Source: CAZJHD01 sp964545855 (GTDB lineage Bacteria > Planctomycetota > UBA1135 > JACQFD01). Taken from it: DNA of 64,000 bases. The notes under the pieces are model-generated. The model searched no databases and was not told the DNA's origin. It worked only from the letters and a program-made list of their open reading frames with translations. The translations under genes and the position numbers were made by a program. The stretch spans positions 1 through 64,000 of the forward strand of contig CAZJHD010000023.1 in NCBI GenBank assembly GCA_964545855.1, written 5' to 3'. Of this stretch, positions 41,964 to 50,373 are shown piece after piece; positions within the stretch are counted from its first letter, which is position 1, and each line of letters begins with the position of its first letter.

Positions 41964-42902
41964 TCACCGTCCCGCCTTCGGGGGCACGGCGAGCACGTCC
42001 ACGTGCGCCGTGCGCACCACGCGCTCCGCGACGCTGCCGAGGAGGAGCCTCTCGACTCCGCGCCTCGAGTGGGTCGCCATCGCGATCAGCTCCGCACGCT
42101 CGCGGCGCGCGATGTCGACGACGGCCTGGCGCGGGTCTCCTTCCGAGACGACGTACTCCACGTCGCCGGATTCGTAGCCCGCCTCCTCCACGAGGGACTC
42201 GAGGCTCTCCTCGACGGCTCGGCGGCGGGCGATGCGCGCCGTCGCCTTCCCCTCCATCGGCTCGACGACGTGCGCGACCACGACCTGCGCCTCGGGGAGG
42301 AGCTTGCGCACGAAGCCGAGGCAGCGGAGCGAGAGGGGCGAGAAATCGACCGCGACGAGGATCCTCCCGTAGGGCTTCGCGCCACGGCCCCGAACGAGCA
42401 GCACGGGGGTCGTCCCGCTGCGCAGCACGCGCTCCGCCGTCGACCCGAGGAGGTACCTCTCGGCGAGGGTGGCCGGCGCATGCACGCCGATGCAGACGAG
42501 ACGCGCCTTGCGTCGGGCTGCGACCGAGGTCAACGCCTCGTGGGCCGCTCCCTGCCGCACGACGCGCTCGACGGCGAGATCGTCCGCGAGATCGACGTGG
42601 CCGATCTCCCTCTCCGCCTCGACGAGGGCCGCTCGCATCGCCGAGGCCGGCGCCTCGAAGGTCGAGGTCCCGGATCCAGTCCAGGTGCCCGGCAGAGGCG
42701 TGCCGGCGCGTGCGCCGATCTCGGGAACGGAGTGCACGACGAGGAGCGGTGCTCCCGTGGCGCGCGCGACCTGCGCGGCGCGCTCCACCGCGGGAGCCGC
42801 GCCTCGCGAGAAGTCGGTTCCGACGACGACGGGAGCGGACTTCGAGCGGGAGGCAGGGCGCGAGGAACGGGCGCGAGGAGTCGGTGCGGAAGGCGACGGC
42901 AT
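41964..42902 (-). CDS. Tandem universal stress protein
   Basis: The 312-aa protein has two USP domains. The first spans about residues 23-170 (PVVVGTDFSRGAAPAVERAA ... LLGSTAERVLRSGTTPVLLV) and the second about 175-310 (GRILVAVDFSPLSLRCLGFV ... LLGSVAERVVRTAHVDVLAV). The GS-x9-G[ST] type ATP-binding signature is present in both. USP proteins bind ATP or AMP and help in stress survival. The start at 42902 is preceded by a low-complexity Ser/Pro/Arg N-terminus of about 22 residues. A truncated dispersed repeat (43030-43080) lies 128 bp upstream. Confidence 0.9.
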   Translation of the reverse strand: MPSPSAPTPRARSSRPASRSKSAPVVVGTDFSRGAAPAVERAAQVARATGAPLLVVHSVPEIGARAGTPLPGTWTGSGTSTFEAPASAMRAALVEAEREIGHVDLADDLAVERVVRQGAAHEALTSVAARRKARLVCIGVHAPATLAERYLLGSTAERVLRSGTTPVLLVRGRGAKPYGRILVAVDFSPLSLRCLGFVRKLLPEAQVVVAHVVEPMEGKATARIARRRAVEESLESLVEEAGYESGDVEYVVSEGDPRQAVVDIARRERAELIAMATHSRRGVERLLLGSVAERVVRTAHVDVLAVPPKAGR

Positions 42903-43029
42903 GGTTCTCTCGGGGTCGGAGGAGCCCGGGTCCGAGCAGATCCAGTGCCCGGATCTCCCCAACGTGGCCTCGGCTTGAGGTCCGTCAAGCCGCGACCCGA
43001 GGACGGCGGTCCGCCCGAGGGGCTGCGTG

Positions 43030-43080
43030 GTCGTGAGAGGACCGGCGCTGGGCGACCGCCGGCTGCGGCTCCTTCGCGAC
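43030..43080 (+). repeat. Dispersed hairpin element, minimal copy D
   Basis: This 51-bp copy is little more than the two terminal repeats (43030-43050 and 43060-43080) with a 9-bp spacer. The left arm reads GTCGTGAGAGGACCGGCGCT and the complement of the right arm GTCGCGAAGGAGCCGCAGCC. It shares GCGACCGCCGGCTGCG with copies B and C. It sits upstream of the USP gene and 23 bp after the stop of the serine hydrolase. Confidence 0.65.
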
Positions 43081-43103
43081 CTCCGCGCCCGCTTCCTCTG
43101 CCG

Positions 43104-44804
43104 CTACTCGGCGACGCGCGCGAAGGGCAGGTAGCGCGCCCGCGGCGTGTTCAGCACGAGTCCCGTCACGCGGCCCTGCCCGTCGCGCGCGAAGAGGAGC
43201 GCCGACCCGCCCGTCGTGAAAGCCGTGTCGCCGACGCGCTGCAGGACTTCTCCTTCGATCGTCTTCGCCCGCACGACGAGCTGCTCGCCCTCGAGGGAGA
43301 CCGTCAGATCCGCCGGCACCTCGTCGCTGTGGAATCGACCGATGAACGGCGCCAGGTCCTCGCGTCGGGCCGCCGTCGCGACGACGCGATCGAACGTCGC
43401 GCGGCCCGTCGCACCGCCGCTGCGAATCAGGCGCTCGACGCCGTCCTCCGTCTCGAGCGCGTAGCGCGTCGTCCCGCGAGGCGTCCGGAACGTGCCCGTC
43501 TCGGCGGGCACCAGCTCCCGGCGCATCCCCAGGATGTCGAGGAAGAGGCGATCGCCCTCGCGCGACACCTCGAAGCGGAGCCCCGTCTCCGGCTCCCACC
43601 AGGCGCCCGCCATGCGCGCCAGGAGCGACTCGGGGGCGGCGGCTCCCGCCGGCCGGCTCTCCGGCTCGGCGACCGCGGTCTGCTCGGTGATCGCTGCCGC
43701 CACGCGCGCCGCGAGCGCGCTCGGGTCGCTGCTCGAAAGGTTGCTGACGCAGGCGATCGCGAGCCCCTGATCCGGCAAACGGAGGAGATCGGCGCGGTAG
43801 CCGGCCCAAGCTCCCCCGTGGCTCACCGTCCTCGGGTTCTGCCCGTCGGAGTGGAAGAGCCCGAAGCCGTAGCCGTGGACGGTGCCGTCGGCGAGCGTGC
43901 CGCGCGTCTCCATCGCACGGAGGAATGCCGGCCCTCCGACATCGCCCGTCGTGAAGTTGCGCGCCCAGAGCAGCAGATCGCCCACGGTCGTCAGCACCGC
44001 GCCGTCCCCGGTCTGCTCGTAGTCCGACATCTCGATGTGGAAGCCTCCGCCGTCGCGGGGCGAGTACCCCGTGGCGCGGCGCGGAACGATCCGCGAGAAG
44101 TCGTCCAGGTACTGAGTGCTTCCCATGCCGAGGGGCTCGAAGAGCCGCTCGCGCGCGAAGGCCCCCAGAGGCTTCCCGGCCACACGCTCGACGACGAAGG
44201 AGAGCAGCAGGTAGTTCGAGTTGCTGTACTCGTGCCGCGCGCCCGGCGGGAAGTGCGTGCCACGCTGGCGGCAGACGATCTCCAGCGCATCCCGCATCGT
44301 GACGAGGTCCTGCGGATGGGAGCCCCCGATCCAGAGGAGCGAGAGGTAGTCGCGGAGCCCGCTCGTGTGGTGCAGGAGGTGCCGCAGCGTGATGGGCGCT
44401 CCGTAGGACGGGAGCTCGGGGACGAAGCGGCGGACGTCGTCGTCGAGAGAGAGCTTGCCCTCGAGGGAGAGGAGCACGACGCAGGAGGCCGTGAACTGCT
44501 TGCTCGTCGAGCCGATGTCGAACACGGTGTCGGCTCCGTTGCGGATCCCGTGCTCGAGGTTCGCCATGCCGTAGCCGCGGGCGAGGACGACCACTCCGTT
44601 GCGCGAGACGCCGACCACCGCACCGGGCGTCTCGGTCCCGGCGAGGTCCGCGAAGATCCCGTCGATCTTCCGCTCCACGTCGGCACCGAGCGCTGCGCCC
44701 CGCGCCACGGGATCCGGATTCGGCGCCGGATCGGACGCACACGCGCCGACGGCGAGGAGGAGGAATGCTGCGGCGCGAGAAGGACCCGAGGGTGGCTTCG
44801 CCAT
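43104..44804 (-). CDS. Beta-lactamase-fold serine hydrolase lipoprotein
   Basis: The 566-aa protein has a signal peptide with lipobox VGAC. The beta-lactamase/class C fold shows STSK (Ser99, Lys102) as the catalytic SxxK, YSN (about residue 193) as the second motif, and HGG (SHGGAWAGY) at the KTG position. The N-terminal domain spans about residues 45-385. The C-terminal about 180 residues form beta-rich domains found in many serine hydrolases. Likely roles are esterase, D-amino-acid or peptidoglycan-related hydrolysis in the periplasm; beta-lactam resistance is not implied. It is 37 bp downstream of the methyltransferase gene. Confidence 0.87.
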   Translation of the reverse strand: MAKPPSGPSRAAAFLLLAVGACASDPAPNPDPVARGAALGADVERKIDGIFADLAGTETPGAVVGVSRNGVVVLARGYGMANLEHGIRNGADTVFDIGSTSKQFTASCVVLLSLEGKLSLDDDVRRFVPELPSYGAPITLRHLLHHTSGLRDYLSLLWIGGSHPQDLVTMRDALEIVCRQRGTHFPPGARHEYSNSNYLLLSFVVERVAGKPLGAFARERLFEPLGMGSTQYLDDFSRIVPRRATGYSPRDGGGFHIEMSDYEQTGDGAVLTTVGDLLLWARNFTTGDVGGPAFLRAMETRGTLADGTVHGYGFGLFHSDGQNPRTVSHGGAWAGYRADLLRLPDQGLAIACVSNLSSSDPSALAARVAAAITEQTAVAEPESRPAGAAAPESLLARMAGAWWEPETGLRFEVSREGDRLFLDILGMRRELVPAETGTFRTPRGTTRYALETEDGVERLIRSGGATGRATFDRVVATAARREDLAPFIGRFHSDEVPADLTVSLEGEQLVVRAKTIEGEVLQRVGDTAFTTGGSALLFARDGQGRVTGLVLNTPRARYLPFARVAE

Positions 44805-44841
44805 GGTTCGAGGGGCGTGCGCCCCGAGGAATCGCGGGAGC

Positions 44842-45552
44842 CTACCAACTCGCTGCGCCCGATCGCCGTCGGCGGCCGGGGAGGACGTGGGCGACGATCC
44901 CGGCGAACGGGTTGCGCCCCCGGGAGAGCCGCCTCTCGAGCCCCGGGAGGAGCGTCGTGAGGGAAGGCGGGAGGACGCGGACGCCCCGCACGGGGCCCTG
45001 CGGCGCTCCGGCCGCGCGCGCCATCGCGTCGAGGCGCCGGCGCGGGACGAAGCGCGCCCGGGAGAAGATCGGGTGTCCGCGCAGGCTCGCGATCCGCCGC
45101 CAGGCGCCGATCCACGACCGCGTGTTCAGAGCCAGCACCGCGACGCGATCCGTCGAGACGCGCTGCGCCTCGGCGAGGCAACGGGCCGGGTCGTCCACGA
45201 AATCGAGCACCGAGAAGAAGAACGCGGCGTCGAAGGCGCCGTCCGCGAAGGGCAGATCCTCGGCAGCCGCACGCACCACGGGCACGCGCCCCCGCGCGAC
45301 GGCGAGCATCCGCGCCGAGGGGTCGGCGCCGACGACCCAGTGGCCGCGTCGACGGAGCACCTCGGCGAAGCTCCCCGTCCCGCAGCCGATCTCGAGGACC
45401 CGCGCGCCCGGCCGCAGCCCGGCCAGCGCCTCCTCCAGGAGACCCGTCTCGAGCTCGATCGCGAGGCGCGCGTAGGCGAGACGCTGCCAGCCCTCGTAGC
45501 CCGCGACGACGGACGGATCGTCGAAGGGCCGCTCCGCCGCGTCCGCCCGCAC
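44842..45552 (-). CDS. SAM-dependent class I methyltransferase
   Basis: The 236-aa protein has motif I VLEIGCGTGSF, the acidic post-motif HWVVGADPSARML and FADGAFDAAFFFSVLDFVDDP, all typical of Rossmann-fold methyltransferases of the UbiE/BioC type. It transfers a methyl group from S-adenosylmethionine to an unknown acceptor. The GTG at 45552 follows the stop of the acyl-CoA dehydrogenase by one base, so both are cotranscribed. The C-terminal about 60 residues are Arg-rich. Confidence 0.85.
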   Translation of the reverse strand: MRADAAERPFDDPSVVAGYEGWQRLAYARLAIELETGLLEEALAGLRPGARVLEIGCGTGSFAEVLRRRGHWVVGADPSARMLAVARGRVPVVRAAAEDLPFADGAFDAAFFFSVLDFVDDPARCLAEAQRVSTDRVAVLALNTRSWIGAWRRIASLRGHPIFSRARFVPRRRLDAMARAAGAPQGPVRGVRVLPPSLTTLLPGLERRLSRGRNPFAGIVAHVLPGRRRRSGAASW

Positions 45553-45553
45553 G

Positions 45554-46723
45554 TCAGCCGTCCAGCAGCGCGCGCGCGATCACGAGCCTCTGGATCTCGC
45601 TCGTCCCTTCGTAGATCCGGAGAGCGCGTGCTTCGCGGTAGAGCCGCTCGACGGGGGTGCCGTGGGTGACGCCGAGTCCGCCATGGAGCTGCACGGCGCG
45701 GTCGATCACGCGAGAGGCCGCTTCCGTGGCATGGAGCTTCGCCATGGAGACGGCGAGGGTGCCGTCGGTCGCGCCGCGGTCGTGGCTCGCCGCCGCGCGG
45801 TAGACGAGGAGGCGCGAGGCCTCGAGCTCCGTCGCCATCTCCGCGATCGCGGCCCGCACGAGCTGCTGCTCGGAGAGCGGCTTCCCGAACTGCACGCGCG
45901 CGCGCACGTGCGCGATCGAGTCGTCGAGGGCGCGCTGCGCGAGACCGCAGGCGGCGGCGCCGACGCTCGTGCGGAAGACGTCGAGGTTGCCGAGGGCGAG
46001 GCGGAGCCCCTTTCCCTCCTCTCCCAGCAGGTGTGTCGCTGGAACACGCACTCCCTCGAAGCGCAGCGTGCCGATCGGATGCGGACCGAGCACTCGCTGG
46101 CGCTCGACGCGGAGCCCCTCCGTCGCGGCCGGAACGAAGACGAGGGAGAGCCCCTTGCTCCCGGGCGTCTCGTTCGTGCGCGCGAGCACCGTGTAGAAGT
46201 CGGCGACACCGGCGTTGCTGATGAACGTCTTCGTGCCGTCGAGCACGAGCGTGTCTCCGTCGCGTCGCGCCGTCGTGCGCGCGGAGCCGATGTCGCTCCC
46301 GGCCTCGGGCTCCGTGACGGCGAAGGCCGCGATCGCCTCGCCCGCGACCACGCGCGGCAGCCACGTCCGGGCGAGCTCCTCGTGTCCGGCGGACGCGATC
46401 GGGAGGCTTCCGAGCCCCTGGAGCACGAAGCAGGTGTCCGCGAATCCGCTCGCGTGGGCGAGCTTCTCGCGCGCGACGCAGAGCGCGCGCACGTCGATCA
46501 CGGGGAAGCGTCCGCCGTAGGCGCCCGGCACGACGAGGTCGAGGAGCCCCGCCGACGCGAGCTCCCCCACCATGAGGCGCGCCGTGTCGTCCTCCGAGGA
46601 CGCACCCCGGTCGAAGGCATCCTGCAGGGGAGCCATGCGGTCGCGCGCCACGCGCGCGACCTCCGACGCGAGGGCGAAGTGGAGGTCGTCGAAGAAGAAG
46701 TGCTCCAGGGAGGAACGGCTCAT
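45554..46723 (-). CDS. Acyl-CoA dehydrogenase
   Basis: The 389-aa protein has AFAVTEPEAGSDIGS (FAD-binding), DGTKTFISNAGVAD, QFGKPLSEQQLVRAAIAEMA, QLHGGLGVT and RIYEGTSEIQRLVIARALL, which contains the catalytic Glu of short/medium-chain enzymes. It introduces a double bond into acyl-CoA and passes electrons to ETF. The start at 46723 overlaps the stop of the small upstream gene (ATGA). It is the third gene of a four-gene unit: crotonase, 111-aa protein, dehydrogenase, methyltransferase. The acyl substrate is unknown. Confidence 0.9.
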   Translation of the reverse strand: MSRSSLEHFFFDDLHFALASEVARVARDRMAPLQDAFDRGASSEDDTARLMVGELASAGLLDLVVPGAYGGRFPVIDVRALCVAREKLAHASGFADTCFVLQGLGSLPIASAGHEELARTWLPRVVAGEAIAAFAVTEPEAGSDIGSARTTARRDGDTLVLDGTKTFISNAGVADFYTVLARTNETPGSKGLSLVFVPAATEGLRVERQRVLGPHPIGTLRFEGVRVPATHLLGEEGKGLRLALGNLDVFRTSVGAAACGLAQRALDDSIAHVRARVQFGKPLSEQQLVRAAIAEMATELEASRLLVYRAAASHDRGATDGTLAVSMAKLHATEAASRVIDRAVQLHGGLGVTHGTPVERLYREARALRIYEGTSEIQRLVIARALLDG

Positions 46724-47055
46724 CGCCTGCTGCCCCGGCGCTGGGCCTCCGCGTGGCCCGCGAGCGCCGCACGGACGAGGGCGCGGCGGCCGGGCCGCAG
46801 CGGGAGCGATCCCTCGGCCCAGGCGAGCATCAGCCCCGCGCGCGTGCGCGCGAAGGCGTGGAACGAGGAGATCCTCGCCACCTTGGCGAGCGCCGCCGCC
46901 ACGGTGCGGATCTCCCACTCGAGGTCGAGCCCCTCGCTCCGGAGCCGAGCGAGCGCCGCGCGCCCGTCGCCGTCGAGCGCCCGCTCGCGCCGCCGCGCCG
47001 TGCGCTCCGCCGCCACGGCGACGGCGATCGGAACGAGGAGCGAGGGGACGATCAC
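46720..47055 (-). CDS. Hidden 111-aa protein of unknown function
   Basis: Both ends are fixed by 4-bp overlaps: the GTG start overlaps the crotonase stop (47052-47055) and the stop overlaps the start of the acyl-CoA dehydrogenase (46720-46723). The product starts MIVPSLLVPIAVAVAAERTA, a possible membrane segment, and continues with Arg/Ala/Leu-rich helices (EWEIRTVAAALAKVARI, FHAFARTRAGLMLAWAEG). No known domain is recognised. It is easily missed because larger antisense frames cover it. Context suggests a role with the acyl-CoA enzymes. Confidence 0.6.
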   Translation of the reverse strand: MIVPSLLVPIAVAVAAERTARRRERALDGDGRAALARLRSEGLDLEWEIRTVAAALAKVARISSFHAFARTRAGLMLAWAEGSLPLRPGRRALVRAALAGHAEAQRRGSRR

Positions 47056-47885
47056 GCCGAGCCGGGCCGTCGTGGCGCTCCGAAGGGGCCCGGCGCGCCG
47101 GCGAAGCGCGTCGGCCGCTTCGCCTTCCAGGCCTCGTAGGCCTCGCGGAAATCGGTGTGTCCCATGCAGATCGACTGCGCCTGGGCCTCCGCTTCGATCG
47201 CCGTGGAGACGTCCATCGTGGACTCCCGCTCCAGCATCTCCTTCGTGACGGAGAGCCCCAGGGCAGGACCGCAGGCGAGGTCGTGCGCGTAGTCGGCGAC
47301 GCGCTCGCGGAACTCCGCGTCGGGCCAGACGCGGTTCGCGAGCCCGATCCGCAGGCACTCTTCGGCCGAGAGGAACTCCCCGCGCATCAGGATCTCCGCG
47401 GCGCGGCCGAGGCCGACGACGCGCGGCAGGAGCTGGCACGCCCCCATGTCGGCTCCCGACAGGCCGACCTTCACGAAGAGGAACGCCAGCTTCGCCGAGG
47501 CCGAGAGGAGCCGCAGGTCGCTCGCGAGGGCGAGCATCGCGCCCGCGCCGCAGCAGGTGCCGTGGACGGCGGCGATCACCGGCTTGCGCAGGCGGCGCAG
47601 GTTCTCGACGACGGCGCCGGTGATCCGCGTGAACTCGAGCAGCCCGGCGGCGTCGCGCGCGAAGAGCTGCCCGATGATGTCCTCGACGTCGCCGCCGGAG
47701 CAGAAGCCGCGGCCCTCCCCGGCGAGCACGACCACGCGCGCAGCCTCGCGCTCCGAGAGGGTCGGCACGAAGTCCCGCAGCTCCCGGTAGATCTCGAAGG
47801 TGAGCGCGTTCAAGCGATCGGGGCGATCGAGCGTGATCGTGCCGACGCCACCCGCTTCGACGTATCGGAAGGTCTTCGGGCTCAT
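47052..47885 (-). CDS. Enoyl-CoA hydratase/isomerase family (crotonase) protein
   Basis: The 277-aa protein has EGRGFCSGGDVEDI (CoA-binding), VHGTCCGAGAMLALASDLRL (oxyanion hole) and SGADMGACQLLPRVVGLG. The first catalytic Glu of classical enoyl-CoA hydratases (in PEIxLG) is missing, whereas a Glu (Glu164) is present in RAAEILMRGE. Reaction specificity may therefore differ, for example an isomerase or hydrolase. The C-terminal part (MLERESTMDVSTAIEAEA) is typical. It is coupled to the downstream small gene and likely works with the acyl-CoA dehydrogenase on a CoA-linked intermediate. Confidence 0.85.
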   Translation of the reverse strand: MSPKTFRYVEAGGVGTITLDRPDRLNALTFEIYRELRDFVPTLSEREAARVVVLAGEGRGFCSGGDVEDIIGQLFARDAAGLLEFTRITGAVVENLRRLRKPVIAAVHGTCCGAGAMLALASDLRLLSASAKLAFLFVKVGLSGADMGACQLLPRVVGLGRAAEILMRGEFLSAEECLRIGLANRVWPDAEFRERVADYAHDLACGPALGLSVTKEMLERESTMDVSTAIEAEAQAQSICMGHTDFREAYEAWKAKRPTRFAGAPGPFGAPRRPGSA

Positions 47886-47918
47886 GGAACGCTCTCGCCC
47901 CGTCGGATGCGGCGCTCC

Positions 47919-49859
47919 CTACGCGCCGTTGTCGTCGGTCACGCTGAGGTACGTGTAGCTGTTGAGCCCGTCCTCGTAGCGCTGCATGAGCCGACCCGAC
48001 TCGTCCATCGTGATGCTCTTCGAGCGCAGGGCCGCCTCGACGGCACGCCGGACGCGACGGATGAGATCGTTCTTGTCGTACTCCATGTACTCGAGCACGG
48101 CGGACACCGTGTCTCCCTCCACGGCGTGCTCCACGACGTAGCCGCCCTCGTCGATCTTCACGTGCACCGCGTCGGTGTCGGCGAAGAGGTTGTGCAGGTC
48201 GCCCAGCACCTCCTGGTACGCACCGACGAGGAAGAGCGCGATGTAGTAGGGCTTGCCGGGCTCGATGTTGTGCACCTCGAGCGCGTGCTTCACGTCGCGG
48301 AGGTCGATGAACTCGTCCATCTTCCCGTCGCTGTCGCAGGTGAGGTCGGCGAGGATCGCCCGCCGCGACGGCCGCTCGCCGAGCCGCTGGATCGGCACGC
48401 AGGGGAAGAGCTGCTTCACGGCCCAGTGATCGGGCGCCGACTGGAAGAGCGAGAAGTTGCAGTAGTAGGTGTCCGAGAGGGACTTCTGCAGGCCCTCCAG
48501 CTCCTCCGGCACGTACTCGAGCTCCTTGATGACCTTCAGGATCCGCTCGCAGATCGCCCAGAAGAGCTGCTCGACGCGGGCTCGCTCCAGGAGATTCAGC
48601 ACGCCGAGGTTGAATCCGAGGATCGCCTCCTCCTTCACGCCGAGGGCATCGTTGTAGGACTCCTGGACGTTCTTGCGGCTGATGCCCTGGTAGACCTCGT
48701 CGAGCTTGCGGAGGATCGCGTGGTCCGACTCGACCACCGGCTGGGGCGACCGGTTGTTCAGCAGCTCGTTCGTGCCGAGGACGTTGAAGACGAGCACCGA
48801 GTGGTGCGCCGTGAGCGCACGGCCCGACTCGGTGACGATGTCGGGATGGGGCATCCCGGTCTCGCGGCACGCCTCCGACACGGCGGACACGACGTCGGCG
48901 GCGTACTCCCGAAGGCTGTAGTTCATCGACGAGTGGAAGTTCGTCGAGCTGCCGTCGTAGTCGACGCCGAGACCGCCGCCGGCGTCGAGGTAGCGCATCT
49001 TGGCGCCCATCGCGTGGAGCTCCGTGAGGATGCGGCACGCTTCCCGCAGCGCGTCCTTGATGGCGCGGATCGCCGTGATCTGGCTCCCGATGTGGAAGTG
49101 AAGGAGCTCGAGGCAGTCGAGCATGTCCTCGGCGCGCAGGCACTCGACCACGTCGACGATCTCCGACGTCGTGAGGCCGAACTTCGAGCGGTCTCCCGTC
49201 GACTCGACCCACTTCCCGGCTCCCTTCGTCGTGAGACGAGCGCGCACGCCGATGTGCGGCCGGATGCCGAGTTCGCGCGACACCTGGACGATCGTCTGCA
49301 GCTCCTGGAAGCGGTCGACGACGATGACGGTCCTGCGGCCGAGCTTCTGGCTCAGCAGCGCCGTCTCGATGTACGCACGGTCCTTGTAGCCGTTGCAGAC
49401 GACGAGAGCCTCCGGGTCGTCGAGGAGCGCGAGCGCGACGAGCAGCTCCGGCTTGCTCCCCGCCTCGAGGCCGAGGTGGTAGGGGCGTCCGTAGGTCACC
49501 AGCTCCTCCACGACGTGGCGCTGCTGATTGACCTTGATCGGGTAGACGCCTCGGTAGTTGCCCTGGAAATCGGCCTCGCGAATCGCCGTGTGGAAGGCGC
49601 CGCAGAGCTCGTCGACGCGCGCCTTCAGGATGTCCGAGAAACGGATGAGCAGGGGCGGGCTGAAGCCGCGCCGCCGGAGGTCGTCCACGAGCTCGTGAAG
49701 ATCGATCGAGTGGTCGTCGGTGCCATCGGGCCGGACGACGACGTGCCCCGCCTCGTTCACCGAGAAGTAGGGCGCGCCCCACGAGTGGATGTTGTAGAGG
49801 TCGACCGCGTCTCGCACGGTCCAACCGCGAGTCGTGTCTCGGACGTCTGCGTTGGCCAT
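47919..49859 (-). CDS. speA: Biosynthetic arginine decarboxylase
   Basis: The 646-aa protein is a full-length match to biosynthetic arginine decarboxylase (alanine racemase-type PLP fold). The PLP Lys109 is in YPIKVNQQRHVVE; GLEAGSKPELLVALALL, LLHFHIGSQI, YLDAGGGLGVDYDGS, VTESGRALTAHHSVLV, NFSLFQSAPDHWAVKQLFP, DLTCDSDG and FLVGAYQEVLGDLHNLF follow the E. coli SpeA order. It makes agmatine from arginine for polyamine synthesis in the cytoplasm. The ATG at 49859 is favoured; a longer in-frame extension would run through a Ser/Asp-rich tandem repeat. It is divergent from an acyl-CoA dehydrogenase. Confidence 0.95.
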   Translation of the reverse strand: MANADVRDTTRGWTVRDAVDLYNIHSWGAPYFSVNEAGHVVVRPDGTDDHSIDLHELVDDLRRRGFSPPLLIRFSDILKARVDELCGAFHTAIREADFQGNYRGVYPIKVNQQRHVVEELVTYGRPYHLGLEAGSKPELLVALALLDDPEALVVCNGYKDRAYIETALLSQKLGRRTVIVVDRFQELQTIVQVSRELGIRPHIGVRARLTTKGAGKWVESTGDRSKFGLTTSEIVDVVECLRAEDMLDCLELLHFHIGSQITAIRAIKDALREACRILTELHAMGAKMRYLDAGGGLGVDYDGSSTNFHSSMNYSLREYAADVVSAVSEACRETGMPHPDIVTESGRALTAHHSVLVFNVLGTNELLNNRSPQPVVESDHAILRKLDEVYQGISRKNVQESYNDALGVKEEAILGFNLGVLNLLERARVEQLFWAICERILKVIKELEYVPEELEGLQKSLSDTYYCNFSLFQSAPDHWAVKQLFPCVPIQRLGERPSRRAILADLTCDSDGKMDEFIDLRDVKHALEVHNIEPGKPYYIALFLVGAYQEVLGDLHNLFADTDAVHVKIDEGGYVVEHAVEGDTVSAVLEYMEYDKNDLIRRVRRAVEAALRSKSITMDESGRLMQRYEDGLNSYTYLSVTDDNGA

Positions 49860-50373
49860 CGAGCGCGGCCTCCGACTCTTGGCGAGGAACGGATGGGTGA
49901 GGAGCGAAGAAGCGGAGTCGGAAGAAGCAGAGTCGGAAGAAGCAGCGTCGGAAGGAGCAGAGCGGGAAGAAACAGACTCGGAACGAGCCCCGTCCCCTTC
50001 GATCGCGTCGGATTCGGATGCAGGGAGCGCGGCCGGAGGAGAAGCAGCGGAGTGCGAGGATGCCACCGGCTCGCCGGCGGCGTGCGCCTCTCCCGCTTCC
50101 TTCGCCGAGCCGGGCCCGAGCGGTCGAGGCGGGTGGTTCCCCTCCGTGCTTCGCGCCGTCGAAGAGGCGCGCGACTCCCCCGGCTGCGTGCTCGGCAAGC
50201 GCGTCGATCCCCGGACGGTCCCGGTCTCGGTCTGCGGAGGTTCGCCCATCGAGGCTCCGCGACGTTACGCACTCCTCTCCTGCGCCGCAACGCCGCATGG
50301 CCCCGAAATTCTCCGCGGCGCGCCTCGCCGGCGGGTGCACGCTCCGCACGTCGAACGCCGACAACACGCGCGC
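49860..50373. other. Divergent intergenic region with minisatellite
   Basis: This 514-bp stretch separates speA from a rightward acyl-CoA dehydrogenase. Both strands stay open in the frames of the neighbouring genes, but composition is low complexity (Ser/Ala/Asp or Glu). It holds a 15-bp tandem repeat (49906-49980) near the speA start. No promoter could be placed with confidence. Confidence 0.5.
49906..49980. repeat. 15-bp tandem repeat (five units)
   Basis: Five consecutive 15-bp units start at 49906, 49921, 49936, 49951 and 49966, with consensus GAAGAAGCAGAGTCG. The first three are nearly identical. The period equals five codons; on the minus strand the frame of speA reads SDSAS-type repeats, on the plus strand SEEAE-type. 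It lies 47 bp upstream of the speA ATG. Confidence 0.8.

Noticed and set aside
41824..41967. Upstream extension of the M16 peptidase (up to 41967)
   Set aside because: The ATG at 41823 begins an ideal lipoprotein signal peptide; the upstream residues are biased and overlap the neighbour's end.
43104..44804. Antibiotic-resistance beta-lactamase
   Set aside because: The SxxK/YSN/HGG fold is shared by many lipoprotein esterases and peptidases; nothing indicates beta-lactam hydrolysis.
44842..45552. BioC or UbiE as a firm name for the methyltransferase
   Set aside because: Only general class I methyltransferase motifs are visible; no pathway partners are near.
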